NCBI GenBank assembly: GCA_022793065.1
Contig: JAAWCE010000019.1
Coordinates: forward strand, 1 to 56,721
DNA length: 56,721 nucleotides
Direction: 5' to 3'
Source of the DNA: Lachnospiraceae bacterium
GTDB taxonomy: Bacteria; Bacillota; Clostridia; Lachnospirales; Lachnospiraceae
Shown here: positions 9,569-16,624 of the stretch, piece after piece
Numbering within the stretch: position 1 is the first letter of the stretch
Layout of the letters: every line of letters starts with the position of its first letter
The notes under the pieces: generated by a model
Told to the model about the DNA's origin: nothing
The model's input: the letters and a program-made list of their open reading frames with translations, nothing else
Database searches by the model: none
Position numbers and translations under genes: made by a program

Positions 9569-9583
9569 CCAGGGGGTATAAAC

Positions 9584-10315
9584 ATGATAAAAGTAATGAT
9601 TGTTGACGACGAGCCGCAAATATGTGAACTGTTGTGTAAAATAGTGGAAAAACAACCAGATTACCAAGTGATAGCCCGCTGCAGTAGTTTTTCTCAGGCT
9701 GTGGTGGAATTTACAAGGGAACGACCGGATGTTGCGTTTGTGGATATTGACTTAAATGGAGAAAACGGACTGGAATGTGCTAAGGTGTTCACGGAATTAA
9801 ATCCGAAAGTTAAAATTATTTTTGCCACCGCGCACAGCGAATTTATGGCAAATGCTTTTGAAATTTATGCTTTTGATTATTTGGTGAAGCCTTTTCGTAT
9901 GGAACGGGTGGCGCGGACATTACAGCGAATTCGGGGCGACAGGGAAGAGACTGTATCCCAGGACAGAGTGGCACAGTCCGAACAGCATAAGGGAAAGCTG
10001 TTAATTAAAGGAAAAGAACGGGCGTATCTTATTGACGCGGCGGAGATTATTCTGGTGGAACGGGTGGATGGAGCCACCAATATTGTCACATGTATGGAAA
10101 ACTATCGCACTTCCATTTCCCTGTCCGAGCTGGAAGAAAAGTTAAAAGATATGGATTTTATGCGCTGTCATAAATCCTATCTGGTCAATTTGACAAAAAT
10201 CAGTCGGATTGAACCTTATGGAAGGTGGACTTATCTTGTAAAGTTTCGTGAGACGAAAGCGACGGCCCTGATGACGGCGCAAAATTTTGAAGAGGTGAAA
10301 CGATTGTTTTCTTAA
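9584..10315 (+). CDS. LytTR-family response regulator
   Basis: The 243-residue protein has a receiver domain (Asp8-Asp9-Glu10 acidic pocket, phospho-acceptor Asp54 in FVDIDL, Lys in YLVKPF). A C-terminal LytTR DNA-binding domain follows (about 140-243, with FMRCHKSYLVNLTKISRI and the aromatic-rich end). LytTR regulators bind short phased direct repeats, and such repeats lie 18 bases after this gene. I use the ATG at 9584, preceded by AGGGGG, rather than the longer upstream reading. It is probably phosphorylated by the kinase at 7302, and it is the nearest regulator upstream of the glycyl-radical operon. Confidence 0.9.
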   Translation: MIKVMIVDDEPQICELLCKIVEKQPDYQVIARCSSFSQAVVEFTRERPDVAFVDIDLNGENGLECAKVFTELNPKVKIIFATAHSEFMANAFEIYAFDYLVKPFRMERVARTLQRIRGDREETVSQDRVAQSEQHKGKLLIKGKERAYLIDAAEIILVERVDGATNIVTCMENYRTSISLSELEEKLKDMDFMRCHKSYLVNLTKISRIEPYGRWTYLVKFRETKATALMTAQNFEEVKRLFS

Positions 10316-10332
10316 TGAAATTAGAGTATCAC

Positions 10333-10374
10333 ATTCTATACACTCAATTCTAAGTGTTTGATTCTATGAAATCT
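10333..10374. promoter_or_regulatory. three ATTCTA direct repeats at exact 14-base spacing (possible LytTR operator)
   Basis: ATTCTA occurs at 10333, 10347 and 10361. LytTR-type regulators typically recognise short direct repeats spaced by about one and a half helical turns or similar phasing. The site lies between the LytTR gene and the promoter of the microcompartment operon, about 145 bases upstream of its -35 box. The assignment as an operator is inference. Confidence 0.4.
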
Positions 10375-10508
10375 GTAATGATGCCGGAAAATTGTCATAA
10401 AGGAGCAATCAAAACAAAGCCAACAAGAAACAGGTTATAAACAAAAACAAACCCAACAACAATCAAAGCAATCCCACAAAAAAATAAATAAAAAAAGCGT
10501 CAGATTTG

Positions 10509-10537
10509 TTGACATTTTCCTCAGACAGGCATATACT
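10509..10537 (+). promoter_or_regulatory. promoter of the glycyl-radical microcompartment operon
   Basis: TTGACA at 10509-10514 and TATACT at 10532-10537 are separated by 17 bases, 55 bases before the dehydratase start. Just upstream, about 10407-10495 is strikingly rich in A and C and very poor in G. Confidence 0.75.
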
Positions 10538-10591
10538 TGAAGAAGAGTGTTTGAAAGGAATTTTGTGCAAATTGAACAGGAAGGAGAAGCA

Positions 10592-13117
10592 ATGGAAAAC
10601 TATTATACCCAGGAAATTCCCAAATCTGACAGAATCCCTAAGTTAGTAGCGCATTTATATGCCAAAATGCCGGAAATAGAATCTGCCAGGGCGAAATTAA
10701 TAACGGAAAGTTACAAAGCGACTGAGGACAAGCCGATCATTATGCGGCGTGCCCTTGCTTTTGAGCATATTCTTGACAATATTCCCATTATCATAAGAGA
10801 GGGAGAATTGGTGGTGGGCAGTACTACCATTGCTCCCAGAGGGTGCCAGACTTATCCGGAATTTTCTTACAAATGGCTGGAAGAAGAGTTTGAAACGGTG
10901 GAAAGCCGCAAAGCGGACCCGTTTTACATAGCGGAGCAGACAAAGAAGGATTTGCTTGAGGCCGACGCCTACTGGGAGGGCAAGACCACCAGCGAACTTG
11001 CTACCGCATTGATGACAGATGAGACGAAAAAAGCCATGGAACACAATATCTTTACGCCGGGCAATTATTTCTATAATGGCGTTGGACATGTGACGGTACA
11101 GTATGATAAGGTGCTGGCAATAGGATACAGAGGCATCATTGCACAGATACAGGAAGAGTTGGAACATTGTAATCCGGGCGATGCTGATTACTGCACCAAA
11201 AGTCAGTTCTTGAAAGCTGCGATTATCAGTTGTGAAGCAGTCATCCGTTATGCCAACAGATATGGAGAACTGGCGGAAAAAGAAGCCGCCGTCTGCACGG
11301 ACGGGAGCAGAAAACAGGAGCTTCTGCAAATTGCTTCCAACTGCCGCAGAGTGCCTGAGCATGGAGCGGAGTCTTTTCATGAGGCATGCCAGAGTTTTTG
11401 GTTTATACAGCAGCTTTTACAGTTGGAATCCAGCGGACATTCCATTTCTCCGGGACGTTTTGATCAGTATATGTATCCATATTATAAGAAAGATTTGGAT
11501 ACGGGGAAATTGACCAGGGAATTTGCGCAGGAACTGCTTGATTGTATCTGGGTAAAATTAAATGATTTGAATAAGTGCCGGGATGCGGCAAGTGCGGAAG
11601 GATTTGCGGGCTATAGTTTGTTCCAGAATTTAATTGTGGGCGGTCAGGATAAGGATGGATGTGATGTGACAAACGATTTGTCGTTTATGTGTATTACGGC
11701 GTCCAAGCATGTATTCCTGCCTCAGCCTTCTCTTTCCATCCGTGTGTGGAACAAGTCCCCCCATGCGTTGCTGTTGAAAGCTGCGGATTTGACCAGAACA
11801 GGAATTGGTCTTCCGGCTTATTACAATGACGAAGTGATTATTCCGTCTCTGATGAGCAGGGGACTTACTTTGGAAGATGCCAGGGAGTACAATATTATCG
11901 GTTGTGTGGAGCCTCAGAAGGCCGGAAAGACAGAAGGATGGCATGATGCAGCGTTTTACAATATGTGTCGTCCGCTGGAATTGGTCTTCTCAAACGGATG
12001 GGATAAAGGTGAGAAAATCAGCATAGAGACTGGCAGAGTGGAAGATATGACCACGTTTGAAGAATTCTATGACGCATATAAAAAGCAGATGGATTACAAT
12101 ATATCCCTTTTGGTAAATGCAGATAATGCCATTGACGTAGCCCATGCTACCCGCTGCCCGCTGCCGTATCTTTCCTGTATGGTGGATGACTGCATTAAAC
12201 GAGGAAAGACAGTTCAGGAAGGGGGGGCCGTTTATAATTTCACGGGGCCGCAGGGATTTGGCATTGCCAATATGGCAGATTCTCTCTATGCTGTCAAGAA
12301 ACTTGTCTTTGATGAGAAGAAAGTTACGCTTGCAGAGTATAAGCGTGCGCTTGCCATGAATTACGGACAGGGATTTGATGCGGTCAGCGCCGGAGAATTG
12401 GTGACGGAAATTCTGCGTGAGATGGAAAATAATGGTGTATCCGTGAATGAGGATCAGATTGCGGGTATGATCAGGGCAGTTATGAATATGGAGCTGCCCG
12501 CAGAAGAAAAGAAGAGATATGAAGACTTGCTTGCAATGATTAATGAAGTGCCTAAGTTTGGCAATGACATCCAGGAAGTGGACATGTTTGCAAGAGATGT
12601 GGCATATACCTATACCAGACCGCTGCTTCGATACTATAATCCACGGGGCGGACAGTTCCAGGCAGGCTTGTATCCGGTGTCTGCAAACGTACCTTTGGGT
12701 GCTCAGACAGGGGCTACTCCCGACGGCAGATTAGCGCACACACCTGTAGCGGATGGTGTTTCTCCTTCGGCGGGCAAGGATGTGTATGGGCCTACAGCAG
12801 CAGCCAACTCCGTGTCCAAGTTAGACCATGGAATCGCTTCCAATGGTACGCTGTTTAATCAGAAATTCCATCCTACCGCACTGAGCGGAGAAAAAGGGCT
12901 GGAAAATTTTGTGGCGTTAATTCGTTCCTATTTTGACCAGAAGGGAAGCCATATGCAGTTTAATGTGGTGGATCGGGAGACATTGCTGGACGCGCAGGCT
13001 CATCCTGAGAACTATGCCCATCTGGTGGTGAGAGTAGCTGGTTACAGCGCTTTGTTTACCACACTTTCCAAGTCTTTGCAGGATGACATTATCCGCAGGA
13101 CGGAGCAGGGCTTCTGA
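10592..13117 (+). CDS. glycyl-radical 1,2-propanediol (glycerol) dehydratase
   Basis: This is the signature enzyme of the locus. It removes water from 1,2-propanediol by radical chemistry to give propionaldehyde inside the microcompartment. The start at 10592 has an AAGGAG site and gives 841 residues. Key residues fall at the positions I recall for the characterised diol dehydratases of Roseburia and Clostridium: His166, Ser284, Cys438 and Glu440 in NIIGCVEPQ, Asp452 in EGWHD, and the glycyl radical Gly817 in RVAGYSA. These residues favour a diol dehydratase over choline-TMA lyase or pyruvate formate-lyase. The FucA neighbour points to propanediol as the substrate. No clear encapsulation helix is seen. 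Glycerol is a possible alternative substrate. Confidence 0.93.
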   Translation: MENYYTQEIPKSDRIPKLVAHLYAKMPEIESARAKLITESYKATEDKPIIMRRALAFEHILDNIPIIIREGELVVGSTTIAPRGCQTYPEFSYKWLEEEFETVESRKADPFYIAEQTKKDLLEADAYWEGKTTSELATALMTDETKKAMEHNIFTPGNYFYNGVGHVTVQYDKVLAIGYRGIIAQIQEELEHCNPGDADYCTKSQFLKAAIISCEAVIRYANRYGELAEKEAAVCTDGSRKQELLQIASNCRRVPEHGAESFHEACQSFWFIQQLLQLESSGHSISPGRFDQYMYPYYKKDLDTGKLTREFAQELLDCIWVKLNDLNKCRDAASAEGFAGYSLFQNLIVGGQDKDGCDVTNDLSFMCITASKHVFLPQPSLSIRVWNKSPHALLLKAADLTRTGIGLPAYYNDEVIIPSLMSRGLTLEDAREYNIIGCVEPQKAGKTEGWHDAAFYNMCRPLELVFSNGWDKGEKISIETGRVEDMTTFEEFYDAYKKQMDYNISLLVNADNAIDVAHATRCPLPYLSCMVDDCIKRGKTVQEGGAVYNFTGPQGFGIANMADSLYAVKKLVFDEKKVTLAEYKRALAMNYGQGFDAVSAGELVTEILREMENNGVSVNEDQIAGMIRAVMNMELPAEEKKRYEDLLAMINEVPKFGNDIQEVDMFARDVAYTYTRPLLRYYNPRGGQFQAGLYPVSANVPLGAQTGATPDGRLAHTPVADGVSPSAGKDVYGPTAAANSVSKLDHGIASNGTLFNQKFHPTALSGEKGLENFVALIRSYFDQKGSHMQFNVVDRETLLDAQAHPENYAHLVVRVAGYSALFTTLSKSLQDDIIRRTEQGF

Positions 13118-13231
13118 TAGAACTTACGGTTTGCAGGCGGGGATGGGACATGATTTTTTGTCAATAGGATTGAATTGATGTCAAAGAAGGGTGTTGATAC
13201 ACTCTCTTATGAAGCGGGCAGGAGTGTGGAA

Positions 13232-14023
13232 ATGGATTATTTACAGACAAAAGGAAGGATATTTGATATCCAGCGTTATTCCATTCATGACGGGACGGGA
13301 ATACGTACAATTTGCTTCCTGAAAGGCTGTGTGCTGCGGTGTAAGTGGTGCTGTAATCCGGAGTCTCAGGAATATGGGATACAGGAGATGATCGTTGGCG
13401 GGAAGCCGAAAGTGATTGGCCGGGATGTGACGGTGGCAGAGGTAATGGAAACAGTGGAAAAGGATAGGCCCTATTATATGCGTTCCGGCGGAGGGCTGAC
13501 CCTGTCCGGCGGAGAGAGCCTTTGCCAGCCGGAATTTGCCAGAGACTTGCTTCATGCTGCAAAGGTTGTAGGAATCAATACCGCAATGGAGAGTATGGCC
13601 TGTGCTAAATGGGAAGTAATTGAAGAAATTTTGCCTTATCTGGATCATTACTTAATGGATATTAAGCATATGGACGGGAACAAACACAGACAATTTACGG
13701 GAAAAAGCAATGAGCTGATGCTGGAAAATGCGGAAAAGATTGCCGCTTCCGGCCGGACGAAACTCAGTGTACGGGTGCCGGTGATTCCAACATTTAACGA
13801 TACGCAGGATGAGATCAGGGCGATTGCAATGTTTGCGGACAAACTGCCGGGAGTGGAAGACATTTATCTGCTTCCATATCATAGACTGGGACAGGATAAA
13901 TATGAAGGGTTGGGAAGAAAGTATGAATTGCCCCATATCCTTCCGCCGGAGCCGGAGCAGATGGAAAAATTGAAAAGGACAGTGGAAGAAACTACCCGGT
14001 TGAGATGCCAAATTGGCGGGTGA
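13232..14023 (+). CDS. glycyl-radical enzyme activase (radical SAM)
   Basis: The enzyme uses a 4Fe-4S cluster and S-adenosylmethionine to place the glycyl radical on the dehydratase encoded just upstream. The radical-SAM motif is Cys33-x3-Cys37-x2-Cys40 (GCVLRCKWC), followed by GGGLTLSGGE and the C-terminal VRVPVIPTFND. I prefer the ATG at 13232 (GGAG seven bases before) to the in-frame ATG at 13178; it gives 263 residues. The insert with extra ferredoxin-type cysteine clusters present in many activases of this group is missing. The protein is therefore as compact as pyruvate formate-lyase activase. Confidence 0.92.
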   Translation: MDYLQTKGRIFDIQRYSIHDGTGIRTICFLKGCVLRCKWCCNPESQEYGIQEMIVGGKPKVIGRDVTVAEVMETVEKDRPYYMRSGGGLTLSGGESLCQPEFARDLLHAAKVVGINTAMESMACAKWEVIEEILPYLDHYLMDIKHMDGNKHRQFTGKSNELMLENAEKIAASGRTKLSVRVPVIPTFNDTQDEIRAIAMFADKLPGVEDIYLLPYHRLGQDKYEGLGRKYELPHILPPEPEQMEKLKRTVEETTRLRCQIGG

Positions 14024-14120
14024 CGGAAGTCACGGCTGATAGAATAGAGTGTGGGCGTTACATGCCGCAGTTTGACGGATGTGCAGCTTAGACTGGGGCA
14101 GTATGGGAAGGCGGGAGAAA

Positions 14121-14489
14121 ATGGATTGGCTTGACGACAGGAATAAACAGCGAATTGTTCAGGAGCTGGTACCTGGGAAACAAATTACCCTGGCACATAT
14201 TATTGCAAGTCCCGACCCGGTTTTATATGAAAAGTTGGGGTTGAATCCCAGCATAGATTATGCAAGAGCCGCCATAGGTATTATGACGGTTTCACCGGCG
14301 GAGACTGCAATTATTATGGCGGATGTGGGGATGAAAGCAGCAGCCATTGACCTCGGATTTGTGGACAGGTTCAGCGGTTCGCTGATTATATCAGGTACCG
14401 TGTCGGAGGTGGAAGCTTCCGAACAGGCAATTCTTGATTATGTGAAAAATGAATTGAGTTACACGGTTTGTAGGATTACCCGAACCTAA
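14121..14489 (+). CDS. eutS: BMC-H shell protein, EutS/PduU type (circularly permuted)
   Basis: This hexamer-forming shell protein has 122 residues when started at 14121 (purine-rich AGGCGGGAG just before). Landmarks of the EutS/PduU subgroup are visible: VPGKQITLAHIIASP at the N-terminus (the permuted strand that forms a small barrel over the pore), AAIGIMTVSPAETAIIMADVGMKAA, and IDLGFVDRFSGSLIISGTVSEVE. An earlier in-frame ATG at 14079 has no ribosome site. It is followed by a 25-codon frame and then by eutP. Confidence 0.93.
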   Translation: MDWLDDRNKQRIVQELVPGKQITLAHIIASPDPVLYEKLGLNPSIDYARAAIGIMTVSPAETAIIMADVGMKAAAIDLGFVDRFSGSLIISGTVSEVEASEQAILDYVKNELSYTVCRITRT

Positions 14490-14498
14490 GATGTCCAA

Positions 14499-14576
14499 AT
14501 GAAACACTGTATGAATGTTTATCAGGATATTTTGGAAGCAGTGACACAGCGGAAACGACTGCTGGAAAAATTATGA
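14499..14576 (+). CDS. 25-codon micro-ORF with amphipathic helix
   Basis: The small frame fills the gap between eutS and eutP almost exactly; its stop codon is three bases before the eutP start. The deduced peptide ends VYQDILEAVTQRKRLLEKL, an amphipathic helix resembling microcompartment encapsulation peptides (pattern of Ile/Leu/Val every three to four residues). No strong ribosome site precedes it. It could be a real small cargo-like peptide, a detached N-terminal extension of EutP, or chance. Confidence 0.3.
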   Translation: MKHCMNVYQDILEAVTQRKRLLEKL

Positions 14577-14579
14577 AAT

Positions 14580-15026
14580 ATGAGAAAATTGATTCTAATG
14601 GGTCGCAGTGAAAGCGGCAAGACTACCTTGAAACAAGCCCTTTCAGGAGAAAAAATAAATTATTACAAAACGCAGTATATTCATTATGAGGATGTATTGA
14701 TTGATACGCCGGGCGAATATGCGCAGACCCATCATTTGGGTTATGCACTGGCATTATATTCCTATGAAGCGGACGTGGTGGGATTGTTGGTGGCGGCAAC
14801 GGAGAGTTACACTCTGTTTCCTCCCAACATCACTTGTATGGTCAATCGGGATGTGATAGGCATAGTTACTAAGATAAATGAACCCAAAGCAAATCCGCCA
14901 TTGGCAGAATTATGGCTTCGCAATGCAGGATGTAAAGATATCTTTTTTGTGGATTCGGTTACAGGAGAGGGTGTGGACGGCATTTTAGAATACCTGAACA
15001 GGCCGAAAGTGAAGGGAAAAAGGTAA
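14580..15026 (+). CDS. eutP: EutP/PduV-family small GTPase-like protein
   Basis: EutP/PduV proteins are Ras-like P-loop proteins associated with microcompartments. PduV has been linked to shell association and movement, and EutP to acetate-kinase activity. The 148-residue product has the P-loop GRSESGKTT (8-16), the switch-like DTPGEYAQ, and TKINEP in place of the NKxD guanine motif. The length is normal. The start follows the 25-codon frame by three bases with little ribosome-site signal, suggesting translational coupling. Confidence 0.9.
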   Translation: MRKLILMGRSESGKTTLKQALSGEKINYYKTQYIHYEDVLIDTPGEYAQTHHLGYALALYSYEADVVGLLVAATESYTLFPPNITCMVNRDVIGIVTKINEPKANPPLAELWLRNAGCKDIFFVDSVTGEGVDGILEYLNRPKVKGKR

Positions 15027-15083
15027 GCCGGATATAAAAACCACAGAAATAAAACAAAAACGACAAAATTCAACATGATTTTG

Positions 15084-15112
15084 TTGACTTGTCCGGTTTA
15101 GGGTACTATAAT
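15084..15112 (+). promoter_or_regulatory. internal promoter before fucA
   Basis: TTGACT at 15084-15089 and a perfect TATAAT at 15107-15112 have 17-base spacing, about 160 bases before the aldolase start. This would allow aldolase, cargo and shell genes to be transcribed separately from the dehydratase. Confidence 0.75.
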
Positions 15113-15272
15113 AGTATTTATGAAGATATGGTTAAAATGATAACTGTTCGGCAGATGCCATGTGCGGTCACAGGGCATAATGTCGAGTGGAAATATAAGG
15201 CTGTCGGAACTTGCGGAAAAGCTGCAGGAATCTGTCAGCAAAACAAAGTATAACAAATCAGGAGGAATTAAA

Positions 15273-16079
15273 ATGCAAAACGAGTACGAAATTAAAAAAG
15301 AGATTTGTGACATTGGAAAGAGAATTTACAACAGGAATATGGTTGCTGCAAATGACGGCAATATTTCAGTGAAAATTAGTGATAACGAGTTCCTTTGTAC
15401 GCCTACAGGTGTGTCCAAGGGATTTATGACCCCGGAATATATCTGTAAGGTAGACGCACAGGGAAATGTGATTCAGGCAAACGGCAACTTTAAGCCCTCC
15501 AGTGAAATTAAAATGCACATGAGAGTATATCAGGAGAGACCCGATGTGAACAGCGTTGTACATGCACATCCCGTGTATGCTACCAGTTTTGCAATTGCAG
15601 GGATTCCTCTGACCCAGCCCATTATGCCTGAAGCTGTAATTGCCCTCGGTTGTGTGCCCATTGCAAAGTACGGCAGACCTTCCACAATGGAGATTCCTGA
15701 TGCGGTTTCTGAGTATGTGCAGTATTTTGACGCTGTTTTGTTGGAGAGTCATGGTGCTTTGACTTATTCGGATTCCCTTTTGAATGCTTATCTGAAAATG
15801 GAATCAGTGGAATTTTATGCACAGCTTTTGTACCAGTCCAGAATGTTAGGCGGACCGAAGGAGTTTACGCCTCAGCAGGTGGAAGAACTTTATGAAATCA
15901 GAAGACAGTTCGGCATGAAGGGACGTCATCCCGCAAATCTTTGCCCCAATGCAAAGGAAGGCAAGCCCAGTTGCCATACTTGCGGCGGCGGATGCTCCAG
16001 CAAGAAGGATGCTTCTGCAGCAACACCGGAATTGGTTGCTGAGATTACCAAGAAGATCCTTGAGCAGTTAGGAAAATGA
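15273..16079 (+). CDS. fucA: class II aldolase (L-fuculose/rhamnulose-1-phosphate aldolase) with C-terminal encapsulation peptide
   Basis: The enzyme cleaves fuculose-1-phosphate (probably also rhamnulose-1-phosphate) to dihydroxyacetone phosphate and lactaldehyde. The ATG at 15273 follows AGGAGG, and the protein has 268 residues. Zinc ligands of the family are present as His97 and His99 (HAHP) and His160 (ESHGALT), with Glu78 as the catalytic acid. After the core (about residue 230) comes an unusual Cys-rich linker, CHTCGGGCSSKK. The final helix is TPELVAEITKKILEQLGK, which matches an encapsulation peptide targeting the enzyme into the shell. Its presence identifies the locus as the GRM5-like fucose/rhamnose type. 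Confidence 0.93.
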   Translation: MQNEYEIKKEICDIGKRIYNRNMVAANDGNISVKISDNEFLCTPTGVSKGFMTPEYICKVDAQGNVIQANGNFKPSSEIKMHMRVYQERPDVNSVVHAHPVYATSFAIAGIPLTQPIMPEAVIALGCVPIAKYGRPSTMEIPDAVSEYVQYFDAVLLESHGALTYSDSLLNAYLKMESVEFYAQLLYQSRMLGGPKEFTPQQVEELYEIRRQFGMKGRHPANLCPNAKEGKPSCHTCGGGCSSKKDASAATPELVAEITKKILEQLGK

Positions 16080-16573
16080 TGGATAAAATAGCGTTGGAAA
16101 ATATTGTACGCCAGGTTTTGAACAGTACGGCGGGAGCACAAAGTAATCAGGAAGGTCCGGTGGTCTCATCCATGCCGCTTGCGTTGGCGGTAAAGCTGAT
16201 AGGGCAGATTGAGGCAAAGGCGGCAGAATGGAATATGAGAGTGGTTACCGCCGTGTCCGACGCCTCAGGAAGGCCGGTGGCTGTTCATTGTATGGATGGC
16301 GCATATATGGGCAGCTTTGATGTAGCGTTAAATAAGACTTATACGTCCATAGCTTTCCAAATGTCCACAGCCCAGTTGGGTAAGCTCAGTCAGCCGGGAA
16401 TGAGTCTTTATGGGATTCAGTTTACGAACCAAGGCAAAATTGTTATCTTTGGCGGCGGCGAAGTATTGATGCGAAACGGCGTCATTGTGGGGGCGTTGGG
16501 TGTCAGCGGCGGAAGCGCGCAACAGGATACGGAGTTGGCGGCTTATGGGAAAAGGATTTTTGAAGCCGAATAG
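16076..16573 (+). CDS. PduO C-terminal/GlcG-HbpS-like protein with encapsulation helix
   Basis: The 165-residue protein carries a DUF336 (GlcG/HbpS) domain from about residue 35. The pattern is LALAVKLIGQIEAKAAEWN, then VVTAVSDASGRPVAVHCMDGA, then IFGGGEVLMRNGVIVGALGVSGG. In PduO this domain follows the cobalamin adenosyltransferase. Here it stands alone, as expected for a B12-independent system. Haem or cofactor binding has been proposed for the family. The N-terminal IALENIVRQVLNS is a probable encapsulation helix. The start codon overlaps the fucA stop (ATGA), so the genes are translationally coupled. Its exact role in the lumen is unknown. Confidence 0.85.
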   Translation: MMDKIALENIVRQVLNSTAGAQSNQEGPVVSSMPLALAVKLIGQIEAKAAEWNMRVVTAVSDASGRPVAVHCMDGAYMGSFDVALNKTYTSIAFQMSTAQLGKLSQPGMSLYGIQFTNQGKIVIFGGGEVLMRNGVIVGALGVSGGSAQQDTELAAYGKRIFEAE

Positions 16574-16624
16574 GATGGTTGGGTTTCAAATTTAAAGTTT
16601 GGAATTAGAACAGGAGGTAATCAA

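Noticed and set aside
10592..13117. Choline-trimethylamine lyase or pyruvate formate-lyase
   Set aside because: The diol-dehydratase residues His166, Ser284, Glu440 and Asp452 are present and the neighbourhood has FucA, not choline or formate genes.
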